A program made the position numbers and the translations under genes. From IMG/VR virus record IMGVR_UViG_3300031576_000073, positions 1 through 49,197 of that record: a DNA stretch of 49,197 bases. One strand, 5' to 3'. Positions 40,485 through 47,705 of the stretch are shown in pieces (position 1 is the stretch's first letter; each line of letters begins with the position of its first letter). This DNA comes from a virus. Under the pieces are notes generated by a model. The model saw only the letters and a list, made by a program, of their open reading frames with translations, was not told the DNA's origin and ran no database searches.

Positions 40485-41923
40485 GTAATGCTCCTTAAGA
40501 CTATAGGATATTTCTCAGCAATGTAATATCCAACAGCATCGCTCAGGTGAGTGAGTTTCTTGTCTGCATTTTTATCTATCTCTCCAGAAGTGCCTTCTAT
40601 AACTGTCACTCCCTCGAAATCTTTTATAAGACGGGGGCAACCCACGGGGTCTACGAGAAACCTAACGGTATTGTCCATGGAGAGCAAACGAGAGTTCATA
40701 GCGTTTATTCTCGGTCGCTGGTTTGGATTTTGTCTGGGATAACTAAAGTGAAATTGTCCTTGATTATAAGCTTCGCGATAATGTTCAGCAAAATATCTAC
40801 GGATAATATCCCAGTCCGACCCCGCTATTTTAGCGGAGCCAGAAGCTCCTCCTGTAGAGTCACCATAAAAGTATATATGCCCACCTCGGTCTATATGAGG
40901 AGTCGTATATGTGAGAGAACGGAGTTTCTCACATACACGAAGTGTATTAGATATTTTGGGTATGTAAACTTCCTGGATGGCGTGTGAGCGGGAGACTCCA
41001 CTGCTTTGAGTGGAGTCTCCTCTCAGAGTGGAGGAGTCTCCTCCACTCAGAGCAGCGGAGACTCCGCTGAGTACACCGGAGTCTCCCATCTCCTGTATTA
41101 CCACAGCCACTCCAGGGTCCCTATTAAAATCAAAACAAAATATTAAATCCTGCTCGGGGGTGTAATATAGACGAGTAGAGGCATGTAGCTCACGAGAGAA
41201 GGGGGGATACGCCCGTCCCTGAAAGGATATAAAACTTGCTTCATATTCTTGCGCGTAGGTCAAAGCGTCCAGGCTCGACTTAGCTGAGAGTATCTCCTCC
41301 GGGGGTAAAATATCTTCAGACTTCCAGGTGAAAGCGGCCCAGTCGGAGGCTCCGCCCCGCTGAGCGGAGGAGCCTCCGCTCAGAGCAGCGGAGGCTCCCT
41401 CTGCCTGTCTCTCCTGAGCCTCCTGATATAGATCATAAAAGTGATTCCGACCCTCTGGAACTCCTATGATAATAGCCCAGCCTGGAGGACGTCCTTCTGT
41501 GAACAAAGCTGGACGTACATGCTCCGGCCAGACAGAAGGTTTCATGTTAGCATACTCATCTAGAATTATACCATCCAGAGGGGTGCCTTCTATACGTTCT
41601 GGCATATCCATGCCTGTAACTGTAATAGCGGAGCTAACAATGGTATGAACAGTTAAATCTGCCTCAGCTATCTTTCGGACTAAAGAATGAGGTAGTAACC
41701 TCTTCATATCTCGCCAAAATATTCTTTTTGATTGGGAATATGTTGGTGCTGAACATACATAATTGGCGTCTAATATTGGAGGATTGAGGGCTCTCTGTAT
41801 CAGAAGTTTTTTAGCTATATCTGTCTTACCGGAGCGCCTCCCTGCGGCTACCACAATGAATCTTGCTAGGCAAGCTATAAGTTGTTGTTGTATTTTATGA
41901 TATCTATATTTATTCCATAACAT
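40466..41923 (-). CDS. Terminase large subunit
   Basis: The 485-residue protein has an N-terminal ATPase with Walker A GRRSGKT (28-34) and Walker B GIILDEYA (118-125). The C-terminal RNase H-fold nuclease has Asp residues in FCFDFNRDPG (about 265), FYGDSTGG (355) and THLSDAVGYY. It cuts and pumps DNA into the head. Two glycine-serine-rich inserts, residues 176-193 and 280-313, interrupt the usual family sequence. They are encoded by GC-rich GGAGNCTCC palindrome repeats. The nearby codons are also GC-richer than in neighbours. Packaging should not be blocked because the inserts fall outside the motifs. Confidence 0.95.
   Translation of the reverse strand: MLWNKYRYHKIQQQLIACLARFIVVAAGRRSGKTDIAKKLLIQRALNPPILDANYVCSAPTYSQSKRIFWRDMKRLLPHSLVRKIAEADLTVHTIVSSAITVTGMDMPERIEGTPLDGIILDEYANMKPSVWPEHVRPALFTEGRPPGWAIIIGVPEGRNHFYDLYQEAQERQAEGASAALSGGSSAQRGGASDWAAFTWKSEDILPPEEILSAKSSLDALTYAQEYEASFISFQGRAYPPFSRELHASTRLYYTPEQDLIFCFDFNRDPGVAVVIQEMGDSGVLSGVSAALSGGDSSTLRGDSTQSSGVSRSHAIQEVYIPKISNTLRVCEKLRSLTYTTPHIDRGGHIYFYGDSTGGASGSAKIAGSDWDIIRRYFAEHYREAYNQGQFHFSYPRQNPNQRPRINAMNSRLLSMDNTVRFLVDPVGCPRLIKDFEGVTVIEGTSGEIDKNADKKLTHLSDAVGYYIAEKYPIVLRSITSQAYA
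40991..41086. repeat. GGAGNCTCC palindrome array inside terminase (five cores)
   Basis: Five palindromic cores GGAG(A/T)CTCC begin at 40991, 41012, 41033, 41057 and 41078. The spacing is 21, 21, 24 and 21 bases, always a multiple of three, so the reading frame is kept. The protein reads GDSGVLS, GVSAALSG, GDSSTLR, GDSTQSS, GVSRS. Between the cores, TCAGAG and CACTC elements recur. Confidence 0.93.
41345..41398. repeat. GGAGNCTCC palindrome array inside terminase (three cores)
   Basis: Three cores, GGAGGCTCC, GGAGCCTCC and GGAGGCTCC, begin at 41345, 41369 and 41390, spaced 24 and 21 bases. They encode GASAALSG, GSSAQRG and GAS. The element CTCAGAGCAGCGGAG is shared with the array at 40991, so the two have a common origin. 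Confidence 0.93.
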
Positions 41924-42065
41924 ACATATATATATATATATGTATATATATATAGGGGGTTAATATATGTTTTTTAGAGGATAGCCTAGGGGGGTACTGG
42001 GCAACGTTCCCACAGTATAAAATTTCACCCTCGGCACATTTTGTACTTCTGACAATATATTTCCA
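41924..42065 (-). promoter_or_regulatory. Terminase intergenic region with (TA)n tract
   Basis: The 142-base gap between the small and large terminase genes begins with an alternating TA tract (41928-41954), interrupted by TG. A G-rich stretch (GATAGCCTAGGGGGGTACTG) follows. The tract can form a cruciform and holds TATA-type boxes. A promoter or a packaging signal is possible, but neither can be shown from sequence. Confidence 0.4.
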
Positions 42066-42536
42066 TTAGTTATTCGTTTGCATAGAAGACATAGCTTGCC
42101 TTTGAAACACTACTAGAGCTTTGGCTTGTTCCTCCAGTGTCGGACCGTTTTGTACTTCTGGCAAGTTATATACCTTCGGCCTTCTCATTTTTAGAAGGAA
42201 CATCATAAGATGAGGAGAATATACTTTCTTATAGGAAAATATTTGCCCTTTATAATGTATAGGCTCGTCCCACCCATGGATTGCTTTATGGATAGTATTG
42301 TACTCTAGGTGAGAGGTTAACCTTTCTTCTACTTCATCATAAGCTTCAGCAAATTCCGGGTCTATCTTTTTGTATCTTAAGACAGTAGAATGCGAACAAG
42401 AACACTTACGGCAAGCTTCTGCCTTAGAAAGAGTTTTCTCAAACTCATATATAAATTTATTCGGATCGAATGCATCCCAACGAGACTTATAACGACCGCG
42501 AGAATATCTTTTTAGTTTTGTTAGTCTTAAGATCAT
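42066..42536 (-). CDS. Terminase small subunit
   Basis: The 156-residue protein has a helix-turn-helix near residues 38-58 (KAEACRKCSCSHSTVLRYKK) and the family-typical end PHLMMFLLKMRRPKVY. Small terminases bind the packaging start site and recruit the large subunit, encoded next. It overlaps the RuvC-like gene by four bases. Confidence 0.88.
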   Translation of the reverse strand: MILRLTKLKRYSRGRYKSRWDAFDPNKFIYEFEKTLSKAEACRKCSCSHSTVLRYKKIDPEFAEAYDEVEERLTSHLEYNTIHKAIHGWDEPIHYKGQIFSYKKVYSPHLMMFLLKMRRPKVYNLPEVQNGPTLEEQAKALVVFQRQAMSSMQTNN

Positions 42537-43114
42537 ATGTCTTTAATATGTTTATATAGTAATGTCCTTGCTATACTCAAAATATAATACTCTCCTATGC
42601 CTATTGCATCTGCTATATTATCATCGGTGCCATTATAATTCCAACGTTCTTGTGCACGTCGCATAGTAACTTCTTTTGGTGCTTGTCCTTTCCAATTACT
42701 AACTGGTAACAGACAGATGTTATTTATAGTACATATATTACCAGAAATTAAAGCTTGACGCAAGGAAAAAACCAAAGAAAAAAGCTTGGTCAAAGCACCT
42801 GAATTTAACGCAGCCTGCCCGCGAGAAGATTGATAACATTCTGGCAATTCTATTACTATCTTATTAGGCTTAACTTCTGTTGATAAAACCAGAACTCTTT
42901 TTATCATATAATCAAGTTTATCTACCCAACTCATTTTATTAACAGAAAAATTCTTTACTGCACCATAATATAATAATTCCATATCAGGCGTGACTTTAAT
43001 AGCAGAAATTTCCTTAAAGAAACTTTTATTATATGTTAAAGGTATTTTCCTTTTGACTAAAAAGATAGCATAACCCAAATGCTGTATGGAAGGGTCTATG
43101 GATAGTATTTTCAT
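42533..43114 (-). CDS. RuvC-like Holliday junction resolvase
   Basis: The 193-residue protein has RuvC/RNase H-fold signatures: an N-terminal LSIDPSIQHLGYAIF with the first catalytic Asp (residue 7), a central KIVIELPE with a catalytic Glu, and a C-terminal TDDNIADAIGIGEYY with the last Asp residues. Phage enzymes of this kind clear branched DNA before packaging, which fits its place directly ahead of the terminase genes. It is the first gene of the leftward operon. Confidence 0.9.
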   Translation of the reverse strand: MKILSIDPSIQHLGYAIFLVKRKIPLTYNKSFFKEISAIKVTPDMELLYYGAVKNFSVNKMSWVDKLDYMIKRVLVLSTEVKPNKIVIELPECYQSSRGQAALNSGALTKLFSLVFSLRQALISGNICTINNICLLPVSNWKGQAPKEVTMRRAQERWNYNGTDDNIADAIGIGEYYILSIARTLLYKHIKDI

Positions 43115-43145
43115 GTATTATATTATAATAATAGAATAGCAAAAC

Positions 43146-43211
43146 ACAAGATTTTTATTTTTGTTATTCTATATATAAACAAGGTTTTTATTTTTGTTAT
43201 TCTATATATAA
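43146..43211. repeat. 33-bp tandem duplication
   Basis: Two head-to-tail 33-base copies (ACAAG, then TTTTTATTTTTGTTATTCTA) differ at one base. They lie just upstream of the RuvC-like gene on its promoter side and contain TATATATAA-like boxes. They could double a promoter or protein-binding site. Confidence 0.93.
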
Positions 43212-43254
43212 GGCGGGAGAAGACGCATTTAACCTTCTATAAAAATTGCTCTAA

Positions 43255-43290
43255 AAATTTCCTTTCTCTAATAAATTTCCTTTCTCTAAT
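43255..43290. repeat. 18-bp tandem repeat
   Basis: The sequence AAATTTCCTTTCTCTAAT occurs twice head to tail with no mismatch. It is in the divergent regulatory region, close to the 33-bp duplication. Function unknown. Confidence 0.93.
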
Positions 43291-43862
43291 ATATTAGCAA
43301 AACTAATAATGCAAACTTGTAGAATTTCGGAAAATTCATGCAACCGTGATAATTATCTAGCCCATCTGAAATCCAAAACACCTAATTTTTTTTCACTACA
43401 CAAGAAATCACTTGCAACTTCGATTTTTTTTTCGGTCTATACGTGGGGGAAACGGGAGTCCACACCCAGTTCTTCTCTCTTCTCTTCTATATTTCTTCCA
43501 CTATTACTATTTATATATTATAACTATACCCTATTTCTATAATAAATCCGCATTCTCTTCCTGTTTTCTTCCCCGTTTTTTTCTCATGAAAATACAGGCA
43601 AAAATAACGTGAGTCTATTATAGTTCCCTTTTGTTAGGCATAGCGAACAATCAGCTTTTTCTTGCAGTTTTCAAATTTTTGTATTTTTTTTATCCCCTGC
43701 AACAGGCGGCCTTTATGACTTTTAGCTATATTATAAACTTAGGGAAACGGTCCCTGAAGAGTCTATAGAAATAGGCTAAAATGCATTTTTTATGTTATAA
43801 ACCCCCAAAAAAAGCCCCAAAAAGCCATAAAACTGATTTCGACATTTTGAACTTCGAACAAA

Positions 43863-43900
43863 GACGCATCCTATGTATCTACAAGTACATAGGACGCGTC
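43863..43900. other. Long hairpin in the divergent region
   Basis: GACGCATCCTATGTA at 43863-43877 pairs with TACATAGGACGCGTC at 43886-43900, with one imperfect pair and an eight-base loop. No T-run follows on either strand. It could be an RNA structure, a protein-binding site or an origin hairpin. Confidence 0.85.
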
Positions 43901-44718
43901 TACGTTAGAATAAAAAAATTTTGAGTTTGTGCGGACCCTATTTCCATAGGCTTTCATGCAAAACACGACAAGAATTCTGGTAATTTAAAAGCTGTCCTAA
44001 CTTCTTATATACTCATGACTTAGTTTTTTGGTCACAAAACAGAAAGATGTCTGACAAGTTCCCTTACATCGCACTAACATTTTTTCACACAATATGCTAT
44101 ATGGGCTAGATGGTCTATACTAAGCTGCACCTCTTACTCCACGGCACCTATAGCATATAACCATTCTTCTCCCCAAATTCCTCTCGTTTTCAAATTTTCA
44201 TCATCCAGGCAAGGAAATCTAATTTAATCCCAAAGTGTCTTTTAGCAGTATTATAAACGTGAGTCAAATTCGATTCTTGTCCGTTTTGAAAAAAGCCAAA
44301 AGTCATAAGTCACTGTTACAATCAACAGCGCAACCTCCCAGCCCTGCCATTTTCAACTTTTTCACGTCAAAAACCCCACAAGAAAACCATCTAATCTTGC
44401 AAGATTTTCATAATAACAGTTCCCAGAATCGTAAGTCCTTATGGCGTATAGACATCTTTGCCCTTTTTGTATACTATCCCTAGCAGTATGATTTTTCTGT
44501 AAAACTCTACAGCGTATACCTTTACAGCAAAAATCTTATCTACAAGAAAACACCACAATAATAGTATTCTGAACAGAAATCGCTAATTATTTTTGTTTTT
44601 ATCACCTAACTCCTTCTCTTTTCATAACTTAGCGGAATTTTATTGTGTTAATCTAACGCCTCGCATACAATGCGCCTCGCGTAGTACCCTAGGGAGTATC
44701 TTAGAAGGAGTAGAACTT

Positions 44719-44910
44719 ATGCGCATTACTTTGTTGCTTACTCGATACACGAACAAGGCTGCCTCTAGTAGAGACATCGCTATCCCCAATCCGGACGGGT
44801 ACGATGCTTTTGCTAGAGCGCATAGGATCGGTCACAACTGGCGCGAGCGAAACAAGGAAGGAGAGAACAACTACTATAATTATCACGTAAAGTTTCTGCG
44901 CATCGATTAG
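44719..44910 (+). CDS. Hypothetical 63-residue protein
   Basis: The ATG at 44719 lies eight bases after AGAAGGAG, a strong ribosome site, so it is preferred over upstream starts. The peptide is basic (MRITLLLTRYTNKAASSRDI, then RAHRIGHNWRERNKEGENNY). It is the first rightward gene after the divergent region, so it is probably expressed early. No family was recognised. Its last 40 bases belong to a repeated DNA element. Confidence 0.7.
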   Translation: MRITLLLTRYTNKAASSRDIAIPNPDGYDAFARAHRIGHNWRERNKEGENNYYNYHVKFLRID

Positions 44911-44993
44911 TACAGAGGATCGGTCATAAGGAAGGAAAGGAGGACAACTATTATAACTATCACGTAGAGTTTCAGCGCATCTAGTACGGAGGA
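44869..44993 (+). repeat. Imperfect 50-bp direct repeat
   Basis: The stretch 44869-44919 (ACAACTACTATAATTATCAC and on) recurs at 44944-44993 with a few changes. The first copy codes for the end of the 63-residue protein, and the second lies between genes. Both end in the linker GTTTC(A/T)GCGCATC...TAGTAC with a GAGGA ribosome site. Confidence 0.9.
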
Positions 44994-44996
44994 CAG
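44969..44996 (+). promoter_or_regulatory. Repeated gene-start linker with ribosome site
   Basis: The element GTTTCAGCGCATCTAGTA followed by CGGAGGACAG ends directly before the ATG at 44998. Related copies occur at 44892, 46250, 46606 (weaker) and 47596. GGAGGA is the ribosome site. The repeated stop-plus-ribosome-site linker marks junctions between accessory genes. Confidence 0.8.
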
Positions 44997-44997
44997 T

Positions 44998-45174
44998 ATG
45001 ACAGAATTACACTCGGCCTGGCGCAAATGGCTTAGAACGAAACGCGCATTAGAGAAAGCGCAAATCCTACTGCGCACCCTGAAAGAGGAAGAGAAGAAAG
45101 CTAACATCGTCTGGAGAGCAATGTGGAGGCGAAGAAAGATAACGGGAAAGACTCATTTGCACTCGAAAAGGTAA
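44998..45174 (+). CDS. Basic helical 58-residue protein
   Basis: The frame begins at ATG 44998, two bases after the repeated linker with GGAGGACAG. It encodes 58 residues, strongly basic and helical (MTELHSAWRKWLRTKRALEK, then LRTLKEEEKKANIVWRAMWR). It could bind nucleic acid or a host protein. The good ribosome site makes it likely real despite its size. Confidence 0.7.
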   Translation: MTELHSAWRKWLRTKRALEKAQILLRTLKEEEKKANIVWRAMWRRRKITGKTHLHSKR

Positions 45175-45187
45175 CAAGGAACACAGT

Positions 45188-45232
45188 ATGATCCAAGTAG
45201 GAGAGCCAATCCTCATAATGGAGCAAATATGA
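45188..45232 (+). CDS. Possible 14-residue leader peptide
   Basis: A short frame (MIQVGEPILIMEQI) starts at 45188 and ends with the TGA that overlaps the ATG of the next gene (ATGA). Such overlap often couples translation. Its size makes it doubtful. Confidence 0.25.
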   Translation: MIQVGEPILIMEQI

Positions 45233-45570
45233 ACATGAAACTATCTGAAGCACTACGTAAAGGTGCAGAGATGATCAACTGGCGACAGTGTTTTGGTAAT
45301 ATGTTTACTTGGCATATTATAAAAGAAAAGGTTAATATCAATTCTGCTTGTGCTATAGGATGCATAGCACTAGGAATGGGTCGGAGTCCAGAACAACAGG
45401 GACCGGGATGGTGGGGATGGTCTATGGAAGATTGTGTACCGAATGAAAATATGCGACATCTTTTGATGTACAGGAATGATATAGCTAGAGATAGTCTTGA
45501 GGAAATCTTACATCTTTTAGAACTCATGGAGAGCGAAGACGAGATTAGTACGAAGGAGGTGTCATGCTGA
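45229..45570 (+). CDS. Small accessory protein, CAIGCIALG family
   Basis: The 113-residue protein begins MNMKLSEALRKGAEMINWRQ and contains the motif SACAIGCIALGMG. It is very similar to the first 110 residues of the protein at 47706 and related to the one at 46285. All three share SEALRKGAE-type starts and the Cys-Gly motif. The C-terminal half (PNENMRHLLMYRNDIARDSL) is a helical repeat-like region. The family occurs in phages without known function. Confidence 0.8.
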   Translation: MNMKLSEALRKGAEMINWRQCFGNMFTWHIIKEKVNINSACAIGCIALGMGRSPEQQGPGWWGWSMEDCVPNENMRHLLMYRNDIARDSLEEILHLLELMESEDEISTKEVSC

Positions 45571-46265
45571 TTCTTCCTTCTGTCTTACAAGGGCTTGCCT
45601 TGACTGCCGCTGAGGCACCTAAACATCATATCCTCCAGGGGGTTTACTTTAAGAGCTACGATGGCTACGTCGTGGCAATCGCTAGTGACGGCTGGATACT
45701 CGTCAGGATCAAATGGCACTCGAACCTAGATAACGAGTATCCCGAACGGGGCGAGCTCCGGGCTACTTCTTTGTCTGAATGGTCCGCAATCCTGCCCTAT
45801 GGCGCTTGCCTTTTGGCCGCACGGGCCGCGCCCAAGCGACCGACCCATGACATACTTCGATACGTCGCCATTGACGAGTCCACCACTAATGGTCTTGTTA
45901 CGATCGGCTCGACGGACTTGAACACGGATCACGTCCAGCGAGTAACTCCTATCCAGGGAAAGTATGTTGATGTAGACTCAGTATTTTCAGCCTTATCGAC
46001 AAGTGAACATGGACACTTTGCTACCTTCCTCCCAGCCAAACTCTTAAAGGCAGTAACTATTGTCGAGACTGTCTTCCCGCCTGTGCATCCTTCTCCCCGA
46101 GAGGAGAAGGGTCGCCTGTCCGTGGATTTTATGGTCGGCGCGGAAGGGGTCCCTTCTGTCCTCCATTCGGAGCGGGATGGAATCACACTCGAAGTCCTTG
46201 TAATGCCCCTCTTTCCCAGTAAACGAATTGCTAATCCATCATTACTCACGTTTCAGCGCATCTAG
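45564..46265 (+). CDS. Sliding-clamp-like protein
   Basis: The 233-residue protein shows weak but suggestive likeness to bacterial beta clamps. ILQGVYFKSYDGYVVAIASD with GWILVRIKW looks like a clamp-domain strand-helix unit. FLPAKLLKAVTIV looks like the second helix, and VLVMPLF near the C terminus matches the (V)VMP end of DnaN. It is shorter than a full clamp monomer (about 370 residues), so it may hold two domains. If so, it could help the phage polymerase or bind host clamp partners. Codons are GC-rich. It overlaps the previous gene by seven bases. Confidence 0.5.
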   Translation: MLILPSVLQGLALTAAEAPKHHILQGVYFKSYDGYVVAIASDGWILVRIKWHSNLDNEYPERGELRATSLSEWSAILPYGACLLAARAAPKRPTHDILRYVAIDESTTNGLVTIGSTDLNTDHVQRVTPIQGKYVDVDSVFSALSTSEHGHFATFLPAKLLKAVTIVETVFPPVHPSPREEKGRLSVDFMVGAEGVPSVLHSERDGITLEVLVMPLFPSKRIANPSLLTFQRI

Positions 46266-46284
46266 TAAAAGAAAGGAACCCATC

Positions 46285-46602
46285 ATGAAATTTTCTGACG
46301 CACTACGCAAGGGAGCGGAGCAGGTAGACTGGCGGCAGGCACATGGCCAACTGTTTCTCGATACTCCTATTGGTATGTCTGCATGTGGGCTAGGTTGCCT
46401 TATACTCGGACTCGGTTTAGTTAAGGCTGATGATCTTGAAAACTTGACAGTAGAATACGAATATTTGGCTGAAGATGCTCTTCAAAAGATAGTACCCGGA
46501 ACGATATGGGCCAAAATCTTGCATTGGAATGACGGAGACCGGCTTCTCCTGGAGCAAATCGCAAAGAATCTCGAAGCGTACGAATCGGGAATAGATGCTT
46601 AA
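46285..46602 (+). CDS. Small accessory protein, CGLGCLILG paralogue
   Basis: The 105-residue protein starts at ATG 46285 after GAAAGGAACCCATC. MKFSDALRKGAEQVDWRQAH and SACGLGCLILGLGL make it a divergent paralogue of the proteins at 45229 and 47706. The C-terminal half differs. It is preceded by a copy of the repeated linker TTTCAGCGCATCTAGTA. Function unknown. Confidence 0.8.
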   Translation: MKFSDALRKGAEQVDWRQAHGQLFLDTPIGMSACGLGCLILGLGLVKADDLENLTVEYEYLAEDALQKIVPGTIWAKILHWNDGDRLLLEQIAKNLEAYESGIDA

Positions 46603-46643
46603 AGATTTCGTATCTAGTGTAGGAAAAAAGAAAGGAACCGATT

Positions 46644-47594
46644 ATGTCTCATGAATTTGAATCTGGACTTTTTGTCGGTACTGCTGCATGGCATGGTCTA
46701 GGTGTTACTCTAGAAAACGCTCCTGATAATATAGAAGAAGCCCTTAGAATAGCCGGTCTAGACTGGAGCGTGGAGTTAGAGCCTATTTTTCTACGGGACG
46801 GCACGTTAGTTGAGGAGAAAAAAGCAGTTATACGGTCTACCGATCGTAGCATATTGGGAGTAGTAGGAAATCGTTTTCGTCCACTACAAAACCTAGAAGC
46901 ATTCCGGTTTTTTAATAGCTTTTTAGAAGTAGGACAAGCTCGTATCGAAACTTGTGGTAGTCTATATAACGGCCGTAGAATTTTTGTTTTAGTGCGCCTA
47001 TTAGTAGATGATGTCGACGTGGCAAAAGGGGACACTATTCGACCGTACCTTGCCTTGGCTCACGGACACGATGGTACTCTCGTAGTAACTGTAATGTTTA
47101 CTGCTGTCAGGATTGTCTGTGCAAATACCTTGGGGGCAGCCTTATCATCTACGTCAAACGACGGTTCGAGCATTCGCCTTCGTCATACTAAAAGTCTTCC
47201 TATAGGTCTTGAAAAAGCACAAGATACTATTTCTCTAGCAAAGCAGAGTTGGGATATTTCCGTCGATGCATTTAAGCGTATGGCTAAAACCGCTATGACA
47301 GGAAAGGAGTTTGCCACCTATGCTAAGAAAGTTTTTTCTGTAAACGAAGATATTGAAGAGCTCCCTAAGAAAACTCAAAATATGCTAGATATTTTGACAG
47401 AGACATACGATAACGGACCTGGTTTAACTTCCCACACTCGTGGTACTATTTGGGCCGGGTATAACGCAATTACGTCCTATCTGGATCATACTCGTGGTCG
47501 CACGGCGGAGAGTAGGCTAGATTCTACTTGGTTCGGTGCATCTAGTCAGACTAGAGCCCGTGCTCTAGAAATAGCGTTTGCTTCGCAGAATTAG
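46644..47594 (+). CDS. DUF932 protein
   Basis: The 316-residue protein matches DUF932 (phage/plasmid-like TIGR03299). It starts with a GTAAWHGLGVTLENAPDNIE segment. GVVGNRFRPLQNLEAFRFFN follows, then VRIVCANTLGAAL. The helical end contains TRGTIWAGYNAITSYLDH. The family is common on phages and plasmids, and its biochemical role is not settled. GAAAGGAACC precedes the ATG. Confidence 0.93.
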   Translation: MSHEFESGLFVGTAAWHGLGVTLENAPDNIEEALRIAGLDWSVELEPIFLRDGTLVEEKKAVIRSTDRSILGVVGNRFRPLQNLEAFRFFNSFLEVGQARIETCGSLYNGRRIFVLVRLLVDDVDVAKGDTIRPYLALAHGHDGTLVVTVMFTAVRIVCANTLGAALSSTSNDGSSIRLRHTKSLPIGLEKAQDTISLAKQSWDISVDAFKRMAKTAMTGKEFATYAKKVFSVNEDIEELPKKTQNMLDILTETYDNGPGLTSHTRGTIWAGYNAITSYLDHTRGRTAESRLDSTWFGASSQTRARALEIAFASQN

Positions 47595-47636
47595 ATTTCA
47601 AGCGCAGATCTAGTACGGAGGACAGGACAATTTGAA

Positions 47637-47690
47637 TCTCTTCATTTCTTTTCTATGGACCGGGAGCACTTCGCTTCCGGTCCGTTTTTA
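47637..47690 (+). terminator. Rho-independent terminator with pyrimidine tract
   Basis: TCTCTTCATTTCTTTTCT (47637-47654) is identical to the tract at 8757. It precedes an 11-bp hairpin (GGACCGGGAGC at 47657-47667 with GCTTCCGGTCC at 47673-47683, loop ACTTC) and a T-rich tail (GTTTTTAGTTTT). It ends the DUF932 transcript before the next accessory gene. Confidence 0.92.
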
Positions 47691-47705
47691 GTTTTAGGAG
47701 CAAAT

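Larger units (their letters stand above)
43115..44718. promoter_or_regulatory. Divergent gene-poor region with repeats
   Basis: About 1.6 kb separates the leftward virion operon from the rightward accessory genes. I see no convincing gene. It holds a 33-bp tandem duplication at 43146-43211 and an 18-bp one at 43255-43290. A 15-bp near-perfect hairpin lies at 43863-43900, and an ATATGCTAT/ATAGCATAT inverted repeat at 44092/44150. The motif CTTTTAGCnnTATTATAAAC occurs at 43719 and 44239, and AACGTGAGTC at 43606 and 44256. Divergent promoters are expected here, and an origin is possible. Confidence 0.6.

Noticed and set aside
40801-40865. Third palindrome cluster in the terminase near the GDSTGGASGSAKIAGSD segment
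   Set aside because: GGAGCC and AGCTCC occur there, but the protein segment has the length and sequence expected of the terminase nuclease motif, so it is not an insert.
43309-43542. Frame of 77 residues in the divergent region
   Set aside because: No ribosome site, low-complexity hydrophobic end, and it sits among repeats. Not convincing as a gene.
44092-44158. Possible tRNA or small RNA between the ATATGCTAT and ATAGCATAT arms
   Set aside because: No T-loop sequence or cloverleaf could be drawn. Only an inverted repeat is supported.
44235-44483. Frame of 82 residues in the divergent region
   Set aside because: It begins on a non-ATG codon without a ribosome site and has biased composition; likely chance.
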